From NCBI RefSeq assembly GCF_013299165.1, contig NZ_JAAFKD010000008.1, positions 164,250-228,249 on the forward strand: a stretch of 64,000 nt of DNA, given 5' to 3'. Below, one piece after another: positions 46,974-55,693 of the stretch. The notes below the pieces were generated by a model. The model saw only the letters and a list, made by a program, of their open reading frames with translations, did no database searches and had not been told where the DNA came from. Numbering within the stretch: the stretch's first letter is position 1; the number at the start of each line of letters is the position of its first letter. This stretch comes from Microcoleus sp. bin38.metabat.b11b12b14.051 (GTDB lineage Bacteria > Cyanobacteriota > Cyanobacteriia > Cyanobacteriales > Microcoleaceae). The position numbers were made by a program, and so were the translations under genes.

Positions 46974-48548
46974 TTAAGATAATCTTTTTTGCGTGCGATC
47001 GCACACGCCCCAAATCGCCGCCAACAACACCCAACTTGTCGTATTGACTCGGAAATCAAACAGAGTCACGTCTACAGTGTTAAATAGCGTACAGGCGGCG
47101 AAGCTCAATAAATAGCTGAAGAAAATTAGGCGATCGGCATTTCCGACATCTTGACAAACCACCTGATTTGTGGTAGCAAGTATTGAACTTTGATTGAGCG
47201 ATAAAGTATTTTCCGCTACTTCATCTCTGGCTATTTCCTCCTCACTGAAATCCGCAGAAAAAACAGGCCAATTCACTAGCAGCAAAACACCCTTAGCCAA
47301 GATCCAACCGACTAAACCAAACAAAAAAAGCGTTGTCGGAAATCCCGTTTCCGCAGTCAACATCAACATCAAACTGTGAGGATGACCGAGCCATTGTTGC
47401 ATCTGAGCTTCATACAGAGGCGTAAAATTTCGCAGTCCCCAACCTGTGAAAGGACGCTGTTGAGCCATTGACCAAGCAAATTCCCATTGAGTAGTTCTCA
47501 AAGTAGCAGTCGGTCGATTTGGAAACATTTCATCGGTAAGTCTCGCCCAAAAGAAAGCCGGGATAATTCTCCGTAAAAGTTGCCGCAGCGGTTCCGGCCC
47601 AAACGCGGACAAAAACACTACACCAACAGCACTAAAAACCGCAGCTAATATTTTTTTATAACCTGCATAAAATGCAAAAGCTAAGATTGCCAAAACTGTC
47701 AATCCCCAGGCATTCCGAGAATTAGTAAAAATCAAACAAACAGCATTTCCCAGCACAGCCAAACTTAGAAATAGGAATTGGGCATTGGGCATCTCGCCCT
47801 GAGCGAAGTCGAAGGGTGGGCATTGGGCATCTCGCCCTGAGCGAAGTCGAAGGGTGGGCATTGGTAAGTGGTGACGACTGCCAACTGCCAACTGACAACT
47901 GACAACTGACAACTGACAACTGACTTCTTCGATCCACAATCCGAGTGTTAAAATAAAAGCGATTGTTAAATAGCAGGCTAAAATATTAGCGTACATAAAT
48001 ACAGAAGCCATGCGGCCGGGGGGATTGCCTTTTGGTTCTAGCACCCAGCCAAAAATAGGCTGCAATTGATCGATGCCACTCCAACCTAAAAATTGCTGTC
48101 CCAAACCCAAAATTATGACGGGAATTGCACTAATTGCTATTATCCAAGACAACTGTCGCAACTGAGCCGGAGTTTGTATTAAACTGCTGAAAGCTGCAAA
48201 CAATATGAAAAATGGTAAGAAATTAAACAAGCCTAAAGCAGCTTCGATGCGGTTGTTAGCAAAAATCGTCGTGATGACTACCAGCGCGCTGAGAATTGCG
48301 AATCCTAGATTCAGCGGGCGACGGCTAATTTGCCGAAACTTTTGCTGACAAGTGCCGGCCAATGCTAGGAATATTCCTAAAGCTCCTAAAATCGGAATTA
48401 TTGGAAATATCAGCATCCCAATTTGAGCGAAATTCCAAGGAATTTGCAGGCGGTGATCGGGATGTTTTTGCAGGCGAGACTTAAGATTTTTGGCTGTCTG
48501 TTTTACAGCTAATTTCCACTGATTTTTGATATTCACCCAAACTCCCAA
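46974..48548 (-). CDS. O-antigen ligase-like polytopic membrane protein
   Basis: A 524-residue, many-span membrane protein of the Wzy_C/O-antigen-ligase family, which includes cyanobacterial proteins once called bicarbonate transporter IctB. Landmarks are repeated hydrophobic spans, PPGRMASVFMYANILACYL and TNSRNAWGLTVLAILAFA, and the large periplasmic loop with RPFTGWGLRNF and GHPHSLMLML. The family joins or transfers surface polysaccharides. Residues about 208-257 (EEVSCQLSVVSCQ...FDFAQGEMPNAQ) are not family sequence: they read through heptamers and a repeated TCGACTTCGCTCAGGGCGAG block. The insert falls in a loop between spans. The 3' end is partly duplicated downstream. Confidence 0.85.
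   Translation of the reverse strand: MGVWVNIKNQWKLAVKQTAKNLKSRLQKHPDHRLQIPWNFAQIGMLIFPIIPILGALGIFLALAGTCQQKFRQISRRPLNLGFAILSALVVITTIFANNRIEAALGLFNFLPFFILFAAFSSLIQTPAQLRQLSWIIAISAIPVIILGLGQQFLGWSGIDQLQPIFGWVLEPKGNPPGRMASVFMYANILACYLTIAFILTLGLWIEEVSCQLSVVSCQLAVGSRHHLPMPTLRLRSGRDAQCPPFDFAQGEMPNAQFLFLSLAVLGNAVCLIFTNSRNAWGLTVLAILAFAFYAGYKKILAAVFSAVGVVFLSAFGPEPLRQLLRRIIPAFFWARLTDEMFPNRPTATLRTTQWEFAWSMAQQRPFTGWGLRNFTPLYEAQMQQWLGHPHSLMLMLTAETGFPTTLFLFGLVGWILAKGVLLLVNWPVFSADFSEEEIARDEVAENTLSLNQSSILATTNQVVCQDVGNADRLIFFSYLLSFAACTLFNTVDVTLFDFRVNTTSWVLLAAIWGVCDRTQKRLS
47775..47925 (-). repeat. Repeat insertion within the O-antigen-ligase-like gene
   Basis: Two copies of a 47-base unit (GGGCATCTCGCCCTGAGCGAAGTCGAAGGGTGGGCATT, shown in part) and CAACTGA heptamers are read in frame. 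The insert adds about 50 residues without stops. Confidence 0.85.
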
Positions 48549-48626
48549 TTCTTCAATCCTTCAATTCTTCAATACAAAATCGCTCAATTCTTCAATGCAA
48601 AATCTAAAATCCAAAATCTAAAATCC

Positions 48627-49472
48627 CTAGGCTAGTTCCCAAGCGCATTCCGATCGCGTTAATCGAATTTGAGCTAAGGCAAAAATGGTCGGGATAATGC
48701 GCCCGTAATTCGTAGAAATCGATCGCCAACCCAGATCCGCTAAAAACCAAGTCCACATCACCGGGCCGAGCAATGAAAACACGCTCCGCGTCGCACCGTA
48801 ACGAGCAGCAGTCACGGCCATACCGCGCCGCGCCGTCTGAATTGCCACATAATTTTGAAACTGAGTTGCTGCGGTTGCAGTCCCTGCGATCGCTACTTGT
48901 TTTGCCATTTCATAGGTAGCAAAATGCAGCGCAAATTGATGAGCCATCAATTTGAGCAACATGGGTTTTAAGATGGAACTAACGGCTAAAGCGCTGCCGC
49001 CTTTAAACAGCAAACCAAGCGGGTCTTTTTCAGCAGAAATTGGCAGGGGTTCAGAAAGTTTCGCATCGACAATTGCTCGCTGTACGCGCACTGTCAGGGC
49101 TTGCTGTTCGTCTTTCGGTAAACGCTTCCACGTGCGGCCCATTAAGTGCAGAAATACTTCTGCTTCTAAGTCGGTGGTTGACAACTTTTTGGCATAAGGG
49201 ATTTTGAGATAGCCGCAAACTTGAATTAGCGCTTGTCTGTAAGTTACTTGTTCGGTTCGTCCCCTGAGCACGGTCAACCCGTCGGCGGCCAGGTAGCGAA
49301 ACCGCTGTTCTACGGCGTCTAGCCATGCTTCGCGATCGCGGCTTTGTATGTCTATGGGTGCGGGGGTTTGCACGTAATCTAAAGGGTTAAACTTGCGGCT
49401 GAACAGAAGTTCGGTTAGTTGCTGCAATTCTTCTTCTGTTGTCAATTCGAGCGCTGCTCTGAGTTCGTCCAA
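48627..49472 (-). CDS. YaaW/UPF0174-type protein
   Basis: A 281-residue protein resembling the UPF0174/YaaW family. The N-terminus (ALELTTEEELQQLTELLFSRKFNPLDY) is followed by a helical middle (VCGYLKIPYAKKLSTTDLE). A hydrophobic C-terminal half has likely membrane-associated segments (VFSLLGPVMWTWFLADLG). The family has no established activity. The gene shares the minus strand with the O-antigen-ligase-like gene, 78 bases apart, so cotranscription is possible. Confidence 0.65.
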   Translation of the reverse strand: MDELRAALELTTEEELQQLTELLFSRKFNPLDYVQTPAPIDIQSRDREAWLDAVEQRFRYLAADGLTVLRGRTEQVTYRQALIQVCGYLKIPYAKKLSTTDLEAEVFLHLMGRTWKRLPKDEQQALTVRVQRAIVDAKLSEPLPISAEKDPLGLLFKGGSALAVSSILKPMLLKLMAHQFALHFATYEMAKQVAIAGTATAATQFQNYVAIQTARRGMAVTAARYGATRSVFSLLGPVMWTWFLADLGWRSISTNYGRIIPTIFALAQIRLTRSECAWELA

Positions 49473-50226
49473 GATTTTGCCCTCCCCTATACCATTTTAG
49501 ATTTTAGATTTTAGATTTTAGATTGTCCCTGAGTAGCGCGCTTTAAAACGAGACGCTACATTTTTTAACAGGTCTTACCTGTCGATTCATGCTGTCCCCT
49601 ATTCTACTACCTGGCGGAGGTCTATGGCTTACGCTCGGCTACGCTAGGGCTTTGGGCTTTTATACTCGTGGCGCAGACACTATCCGATAGGGTGTGCTGG
49701 GGATCGGATACGCCGGGCCCATCTATTGTGTCAAAGGATTTTTACGCTGGCATCTCGTGCCTTGTGGATAAAATTTTGGCTCATTCTGGTTGACATAATT
49801 GGTTCAGGCTGCTAAGCTACCTTAATTAAGGACATAAAATTAAACAAAAATTTAAGTTTCTTGTGAAGACGACATATTAATATCGGATTCTGTAAGACAA
49901 AACGGTTATAGAACAAACCATTTAAATTGTCCCGACATAGGAAATTTTAATGGTATTGATGCAGTGCTATGGAAAGGGAATGACCTGGCAATATCGGAAG
50001 GAAATAAATTACTGTCCGTCAAGCCACTACGAAAAAATCAAGCAAAGTTATATCAAATCTGATAGCGTCAGTATTATTTAACTTATTAAGCTGAATGGAA
50101 TGAAGTCGAACGCCAAAAATAACTCCTGTTAGGTTTCATTATGCTCCTCCATCCAATCTACTAATTCTTTATGTATGCCGATGCCAACAGAATCAATATA
50201 AGTTAAGTACAAGGTGAACAGTTATT
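49473..50226. other. 754-bp intergenic region; no gene recognised
   Basis: Contains TAGATTT heptamers (about 49497-49524) and the small palindrome CACTATCCGATAGGGTG (about 49679). The rest is AT-rich. No frame is recognised. The downstream part should contain the leader of the coiled-coil gene. Confidence 0.6.
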
Positions 50227-51267
50227 ATGGAAATATTCAAAGCTGATATTTATCAAGGCTTTCAAACAACCAAGGATTTTTTAACTCACACAGTTGAAAA
50301 AAATGTTAACTCTGCATCCGAAACAACAGCTCAAGCTCACTCTTCTCTGGCTGAAACTAGCCAAAGAGTTAAAGAGACTCTGACTCAATCTACAAACCAT
50401 GCTGTCAACACTCTCAATCAATCTGTAAATCAAAGTTTGGGGACAGTAGCAGAGACAAGTGAGAGAGCGAAAAGTTCTCTGTCTGAAGTTGCTACCAAAG
50501 CAGCTACGAGCCTAACTGAAACGAAAAATAAAGCAGTTGAAGTGATTTCCCACACTACGGAAACTTTGTCTGAAACGGCGAGCCAAGCTGTTAATACCCT
50601 CAATCAAACCACTAGCCAAGCAGTGGGAATTGTGGCTCAAACGGCTGAGAAGGCAAAGGATAGTCTCACTGAAAAAACTAGCCAAGCTGTTAATACTCTC
50701 AATCAAGCAACTATGCAAGGGGTAGATAGTGTGAGTCAAGCAACTGCACAAGCTAAGGCATCTTTAGAAACTACGATTCATCAGGCTGAAAAACTCAGCG
50801 GTGCTGCAACCGAAACAATGCAAAATGCTATCAGTGGCATAATCGAAGACTGGATTAATGCTCATCCAGTAGTTTTTTGGTTGCTGAGCAACCCGCTGAT
50901 TGCTTTCGTCTGTGCGCTCGTCTCAATTTTTCTCATGTTTAGCTTGTTCAAAGCTATCAGTACATTATTTGAATCTGCCTGGTTATCTCTACTGAAAAGT
51001 CCTTCAGAGTTGATTAAAACAAGTTTTAAGTTAAGCTCTAAATCTATGAATGCAGTGAGTAAATTTTCTGTTTCTAAATACAGTGAAGGAACTCAGAAAA
51101 ACAATAAACAATTGTCTTTGGGAATGAGCAGCCGTGAATCAATCACTGTAGAGAGTCAGGAGAGACTAGCTGTAATTTTGACGAAACTCGAAGAAATGAG
51201 GCAAGAGCAGAGAGAACTTCTGCAAGAGGCGTCTACCATTTTAGGAAAAGAATTGTATGTAGAGTAA
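50227..51267 (+). CDS. Repetitive coiled-coil protein with one transmembrane segment
   Basis: A 346-residue protein, not recognised. Residues 25-200 are amphipathic helical repeats rich in Thr, Ser and Ala (SQAVNTLNQATMQG, AETSERAKSSL, EKTSQAVNTLNQ), with an approximate 33-37-residue super-repeat like that of LEA or apolipoprotein-type proteins. About 220-245 is a membrane span (PLIAFVCALVSIFLMFSLF), and the tail has a coiled coil (LTKLEEMRQEQRELLQEAS). An amphipathic array beside a membrane span suggests membrane binding or protection under stress, which is inference. It lies 48 bases before the renalase-like gene, so cotranscription is possible. Confidence 0.7.
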   Translation: MEIFKADIYQGFQTTKDFLTHTVEKNVNSASETTAQAHSSLAETSQRVKETLTQSTNHAVNTLNQSVNQSLGTVAETSERAKSSLSEVATKAATSLTETKNKAVEVISHTTETLSETASQAVNTLNQTTSQAVGIVAQTAEKAKDSLTEKTSQAVNTLNQATMQGVDSVSQATAQAKASLETTIHQAEKLSGAATETMQNAISGIIEDWINAHPVVFWLLSNPLIAFVCALVSIFLMFSLFKAISTLFESAWLSLLKSPSELIKTSFKLSSKSMNAVSKFSVSKYSEGTQKNNKQLSLGMSSRESITVESQERLAVILTKLEEMRQEQRELLQEASTILGKELYVE

Positions 51268-51315
51268 GATCACGTAGCTAATAATTTAATCAAAAATACT
51301 TGACAATTTATACCT

Positions 51316-52377
51316 ATGTTCGATGTTGTGGCGATCGGTGCGGGGATGGCGGGGCTGATTTGTGCTCGACAGTTGCGTCTGGCTGGCTATTCTGTGGCGG
51401 TTGTGGAGAAATCTCGCGGCCCGGGGGGACGAGTCGCTACTCGCCGCGTACAGGGCACGAGGGCCGATCATGGGGCACGCTATCTGGAGCCGCAGGGAGA
51501 TGCGGTGCAGGCGTTAATTGATGTTTTGGTCGATCGCCAGATCCTGAAACTTTGGACAGATAGCGTGTCCGAATTCCGACAAGGAGAAATATCATCTATT
51601 CCTAGTGCTTGTTATGTCGCACCTGCTGGGATGAATGCTGTCGGTAAGTATATCGCAGAGGGTTTAGACATTTGGTACGGCCGCCGCGTCACAGCGATTT
51701 CTCGTACCGACAGTCAAATGTGGCGTCTTGCTCTGGAAGTTACCGACGACAATTTAGAGCTACCTCAAGAATTATTTGCTAAGGCTGTGGTGGTGGCAAT
51801 TCCTGCTCCTCAAGCTTTAATGTTTTTGGATTCAGAAATAGGTTTTTCCTCTGATTTTATTGACAAATTGCGTTCGGTAGAATACGACCCTTGCATTACA
51901 GTTATGGCTGGCTATCCTGCGGAACGGAATTCGGATTTGAGCGCTCTCAATCCGCAGTGGAAATCTCTTTCTTTTCCCGATGATTCTGATTTAGCTTGGA
52001 TTGGCATCGACAGCAGCAAGCGGCTCGATCCGCCACAGCCCCTGTTTGTGGTTCACAGCAGTGCTAATTTTGCCGATCGCTATTTAGAAGCTACCGATCT
52101 AAATATTGTCGGTCAAGAATTGCTCGATCGCGCTTCTGAACATTTAATGCCTTGGCTCAAGCAGCCGGAATGGTTGCAAGTTCACCGCTGGCGCTATGCT
52201 TTTTGTCGAAATCCTTTGCCTGTTTCTTGTTTGGTGGCGGAAGGAACTCTCCCGTTGGTTTGTGCGGGGGATTTGTGCGGCGAAGGTCAAATTGAAGCTG
52301 CTTTGCGATCGGGAGTTGCGGCGGCTGGTTGGGTTAATTCTCAACTGGAGGACTCGCCCCTGTCTCTAGGTTTGTAG
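51316..52377 (+). CDS. Renalase-like FAD-dependent oxidoreductase
   Basis: A 353-residue NAD(P)/FAD-dependent oxidoreductase. The dinucleotide fold VVAIGAGMAGLICARQLRLA and GPGGRVATRR, with HGARYLEP, are typical of the renalase-like amine oxidase group. The substrate is unknown. The end GLVCAGDLCGEGQIEAALRSG (as PLVCAGDLCGEGQIEAAL) is the second FAD motif. The stop codon TAG at 52375-52377 lies within the left arm of a family A palindrome, so the repeat has set the C-terminus. Confidence 0.88.
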   Translation: MFDVVAIGAGMAGLICARQLRLAGYSVAVVEKSRGPGGRVATRRVQGTRADHGARYLEPQGDAVQALIDVLVDRQILKLWTDSVSEFRQGEISSIPSACYVAPAGMNAVGKYIAEGLDIWYGRRVTAISRTDSQMWRLALEVTDDNLELPQELFAKAVVVAIPAPQALMFLDSEIGFSSDFIDKLRSVEYDPCITVMAGYPAERNSDLSALNPQWKSLSFPDDSDLAWIGIDSSKRLDPPQPLFVVHSSANFADRYLEATDLNIVGQELLDRASEHLMPWLKQPEWLQVHRWRYAFCRNPLPVSCLVAEGTLPLVCAGDLCGEGQIEAALRSGVAAAGWVNSQLEDSPLSLGL

Positions 52378-52625
52378 TGAGGACTTCAGTCCTTCTTAAG
52401 AGCGGACTGAAGTCCTCATTACGAACCCAATTATTAAAAAAAATGGAAAAACTTCGCCCTTCTCAATAGGTTTGTAGTGAGGACTTCAGTCCTTCTATAG
52501 ATGCGGACTGAAGTCCGAACGATCGAACCCAATTATTAAAAAAAATGGGAAAATTTCGCCCTTCTCAATAGGTTTGTAGTGAGGACTTCAGTCCTTCTAT
52601 AGATGCGGACTGAAGTCCTCACTAC
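52374..52625. repeat. Three tandem family A palindromes
   Basis: Copies at 52374-52422, about 52474-52520 and 52576-52625 are spaced about 101 bases apart, with shared spacer TTATTAAAAAAAATGG..AAA.TTCGCCCTTCTCAATAGG. The middle copy has lost much of its right arm. Confidence 0.9.
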
Positions 52626-52639
52626 AAACCGAATTATCA

Positions 52640-52684
52640 AAAAAAATGGGAAAATGACGATTGATTCCATTTTCCCATTTTTTT
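52640..52684. terminator. Bidirectional terminator between convergent genes
   Basis: AAAAAATGGGAAAATG...CATTTTCCCATTTTTT forms a 16-bp stem with T-runs both ways, ending at the deacetylase stop. Confidence 0.85.
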
Positions 52685-53615
52685 ATTTTTGTGCTGTTTC
52701 CTGGTGTTTTAACTCTTGTTCTTGCCTCTGCAATAACTCAGGAACTGTTACGAACTGGTAGCCTTCTTTTTTGAATCGAGCAATTATATCGGGCAAAGCT
52801 TGTACGGTTCTCGATCGATTGCCGCCGCCGTCGTGCATCAGCACTATGCCTCCGGAATTTGCCTGCCGCATCACGTTGTCCATCAACGATTGCGTCGCCG
52901 CCCGCCAATCTAAAGAATCAGCAGACCACATGATAACTGCATAATTTTTCTTCTGGGCGTAAGCTGCCAATCCATTGTTTAAAATTCCTCCCGGCGGCCG
53001 GAACATTGACGTTTTGACTCCGGTCAATTCCTCAATTAAGGCTGAGGTGCGATCGATCTCGCGAGCGGCACCTTCTTCGTTATACTTAATATATTGGTGG
53101 TTCCAAGTGTGGTTGCCGAGCGCGTGACCGGCTGACGCAACTTGTTTGCCAAGTTCGGGATAAGTTTGCAGGTATCTTCCTACCCAGAAGAATGTAGCCT
53201 TAATATTGTTTTTCTTGAGAATATCTAGGATTTGTGTAGTTGTTGTCGGCCAGGGGCCGTCATCAAATGTCAGGGCGATCGCCTTGTGCTGCTCATCCAG
53301 TTTTGCCTGACGCAGCATGGTACCTTTAAACTGGGATGGCAGCCCAGATTGAAAGCGGGTTTCCTGCTGTTGAGCTAGGGCCTTTTGCGAAACTTCAACT
53401 CGATGGGCGATCGCCCCTTGGATTCCACTAACATTAGATATCAGTTTTGGTTCTGGCGACGATACGGCCAAGACTTGCGGCTGGATGGGTGCCGCTGGTT
53501 GAGTTGCGCGCAAGTTCATCGGCAACATCACACCCAGTAAAAAACTGCCTGCGGCGGCCAGAAAAGCAACGATTAAATTTTTTCGCCGCCTCAAGAGCCG
53601 TTTCATTTTGATCAC
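52683..53615 (-). CDS. Polysaccharide deacetylase (NodB family)
   Basis: A membrane-anchored or exported carbohydrate esterase 4 of 310 residues. The N-terminus MIKMKRLLRRRKNLIVAFLAAA is basic then hydrophobic. The NodB domain (about 108-300) has motif 1 IALTFDDGPWPTTT, motif 2 HALGNHTWNH with metal His, motif 3 FRPPGGILNNG, and motifs 4-5 (SADSLDWRA, IVLMHDGG). It likely deacetylates peptidoglycan or exopolysaccharide. The 5' end sits 35 bases from the TnpB stop, so its upstream control may have been altered by that insertion. Confidence 0.92.
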   Translation of the reverse strand: MIKMKRLLRRRKNLIVAFLAAAGSFLLGVMLPMNLRATQPAAPIQPQVLAVSSPEPKLISNVSGIQGAIAHRVEVSQKALAQQQETRFQSGLPSQFKGTMLRQAKLDEQHKAIALTFDDGPWPTTTTQILDILKKNNIKATFFWVGRYLQTYPELGKQVASAGHALGNHTWNHQYIKYNEEGAAREIDRTSALIEELTGVKTSMFRPPGGILNNGLAAYAQKKNYAVIMWSADSLDWRAATQSLMDNVMRQANSGGIVLMHDGGGNRSRTVQALPDIIARFKKEGYQFVTVPELLQRQEQELKHQETAQK

Positions 53616-53649
53616 GTCATTCTCTCCGATACTTTTTTGCTAACGTTTG

Positions 53650-55308
53650 CTAACAGACACATAAATTGAGGTGTTTTTTCAACCAAGGCGTATCAACCAA
53701 TGCCTCGCCCGTGAAAATCCCGCGAGCACCATTTAGATCCCTGTTCATAGACTGTCCATCCGCGCTTTTGATTACACGGGAGCCACCAATCTGCTTAATT
53801 TCTCCAGTCCAGGAAACCGTCTTCGATGTGTAAGCTTCATTAATGTCGGTTAGGGCTACCTTGCCCGATTCCCAAGCTTTCCACTCCAGGTGTTTCTTGA
53901 ACTGATAATGAGACAAGGTGAGCATTTGACGCACAGTTTTAGACCGAATCTTACGGCGTGATTTACTGACCATTTCCGAAGATTCAAATGATGGTAATAG
54001 AATTACATCAAAGTTCTCAACCAAGAATTTGGCGGTCTTATGATGAAGCTCTTTTACCATGTGCTGAATCCGAGATTTCAATCTGTCGCTCGCTTTTTTA
54101 AATCTCTTTTTCTGTGCGCTAGGAGCTTTGCTCATCTTTGAGATCAGCTTGTCTAGCTTAAAACACAGTTTTTGGATTTGCAGATTGGAATCATTGCCGA
54201 GATATCCATAAGAATCCTCGGAAATAAAAGTCATGAACGTGCGAACACCGGGATCTAAGGCAACCAAGCGACCTTGGTTGTCGGTCTGACGTGGCTGCAC
54301 TTCTTCAGAAACGATCAGGTAATACTCACCATAGGCAAGTGTTAACCGTCCATCGCTGAAATCTTTGGGTAATGCCTCTTTCAGCTTTGATTGACCCAGG
54401 ATTGTGTGGTAGATTCCGCAGTCTTTGATAGCAGTTTTGGGGATAAAAACAGATTGCTTTGTATCTTTGCGGCTGCGGAATTTACAATGACGGATTTGCC
54501 CATCTTTTTTGAAATCTGCTTTGGCTTTTTTGACAGCTTGACAAGCATCCTTGATGGCAATTGATTTAATTTGAAATGGGATTGATGCAGCCCAGTCGGG
54601 TAACGAGTTGAGAATCCCTGTCTTAATCGCCAGCCAATTAGCCTTGGTTCCCGGTTCCTGTAGGTATTTGATTGTTGTATTGAATACAAACCGGGAAACA
54701 CCAAACCATCTTTTCAAGAGAGCTTTTTGGTCAGCATTTAGGAATATTCGGATCTTCCTTGATTTTTTGGCTGTAGCTTCGCCGTCCGTGCATTCTGCAA
54801 CGGTCGATATGAAGGATGGCAAGAAGATCGGCTGTGAGTTCGGTTTCTTGACTCTGTACAGGGCTTGAAAAAACCAGGATTTCTCCACCGTTTTGTTTGA
54901 CCATAAACTCGAATAATTCAAATCCGAATCGGCACAACCTGTCTCTAGAGGTAACAACAATTTAGAGCTGATCTGGGCGCATAAGTCTGACCAATAGGGC
55001 TTGCAGTCCTTTCCTTTTGAAATTGAGTCCAGAACCGATATCTTGGACGATTTCGGCTGTTTGATGTTGTTTTCGCATGAATTCAATTTGCCTAGCAAGG
55101 TGGTCTCGTTGCTTGGTTGAACTGACCCGACATTAGCAAATAGTGGTAGCTCCAATTGCACCGCGCCCGTAGGACTCGACATCGTAGAGTCTTTGTCCAG
55201 AGCCGTTTTTGATGCTTTTGATTTTCCCTTCATCTGCGTATTTTTGTCTCTGTGTTTGGGTGCAAGCCCAGAAACTAGACTCATGAGTCTGAGTGGTATA
55301 TATGCCAT
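53650..55308 (-). CDS. tnpB: TnpB-family RNA-guided nuclease-like protein, long N-terminus, no zinc finger
   Basis: A 552-residue protein of the IS605 OrfB/TnpB family, longer than the typical 370-450. The first 190 residues are low-complexity or unrecognised (YWSDLCAQISSKLLLPLETG). The TnpB core begins near 195 with IRIFLNADQKALLKRWFGVS and RFVFNTTIKYLQ. The RuvC acids lie in ALDPGVRTFMTF (Asp, about 350), LPSFESSEM (Glu, about 441) and NRDLNGARGIF (Asp, about 524). The C-x2-C zinc knuckles usual between the last two are missing (TSKTVSWTGEIKQIGG, IKSADGQSM). It ends CVC. No TnpA is nearby. The gene ends next to a GCTAACGTTTGCTAAC palindrome, and a similar AAACGTTTGTTAG lies at about 55336 beyond the 5' end. 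Confidence 0.85.
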   Translation of the reverse strand: MAYIPLRLMSLVSGLAPKHRDKNTQMKGKSKASKTALDKDSTMSSPTGAVQLELPLFANVGSVQPSNETTLLGKLNSCENNIKQPKSSKISVLDSISKGKDCKPYWSDLCAQISSKLLLPLETGCADSDLNYSSLWSNKTVEKSWFFQALYRVKKPNSQPIFLPSFISTVAECTDGEATAKKSRKIRIFLNADQKALLKRWFGVSRFVFNTTIKYLQEPGTKANWLAIKTGILNSLPDWAASIPFQIKSIAIKDACQAVKKAKADFKKDGQIRHCKFRSRKDTKQSVFIPKTAIKDCGIYHTILGQSKLKEALPKDFSDGRLTLAYGEYYLIVSEEVQPRQTDNQGRLVALDPGVRTFMTFISEDSYGYLGNDSNLQIQKLCFKLDKLISKMSKAPSAQKKRFKKASDRLKSRIQHMVKELHHKTAKFLVENFDVILLPSFESSEMVSKSRRKIRSKTVRQMLTLSHYQFKKHLEWKAWESGKVALTDINEAYTSKTVSWTGEIKQIGGSRVIKSADGQSMNRDLNGARGIFTGEALVDTPWLKKHLNLCVC

Positions 55309-55693
55309 TCACTCTATGGCATAAGTGAACAATTGTAAACGTTTGTTAGAAAATGTCATACTGTTGATCAACCTTCACACCTTGCACAATTAATTCTAAA
55401 TTTTATGTTGATATTAAGTTAATTCACTCAGGACGATCGCGTTTAAATCGGATTGTCCCTAGAAATGTTAGTCCAACTAATTGATCGCGGGGAAGTCCGG
55501 CAGGATTAACAAGTTTAAGTATTGTACGCCAGAGTTCCCCTAACCCATCAAGACGGGGAATAGTGACAATTTTCCGGAAGACGCTGAAATTCCGTTAATT
55601 GCACGTTCTATTCTATATAGCTAGGGACTCAGACTCAGAAGCTGGGCCCCTAGCTTACTGTTCAGGGCGATCGCCCGCCCCAGCGTCCTCAAA
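55309..55693. other. Gap between tnpB and panC-cmk
   Basis: AACGTTTGTTAG at about 55337 resembles the DNA beyond the other end of tnpB (53640-53655), a possible boundary. A short imperfect hairpin lies near 55660. No coding frame is recognised. Confidence 0.5.

Noticed and set aside
53650..55308. A type V (Cas12-like) effector
   Set aside because: Size, RuvC spacing and the C-terminal NRDLNGARGIF pattern are TnpB-like, and there is no CRISPR array or adaptation gene.
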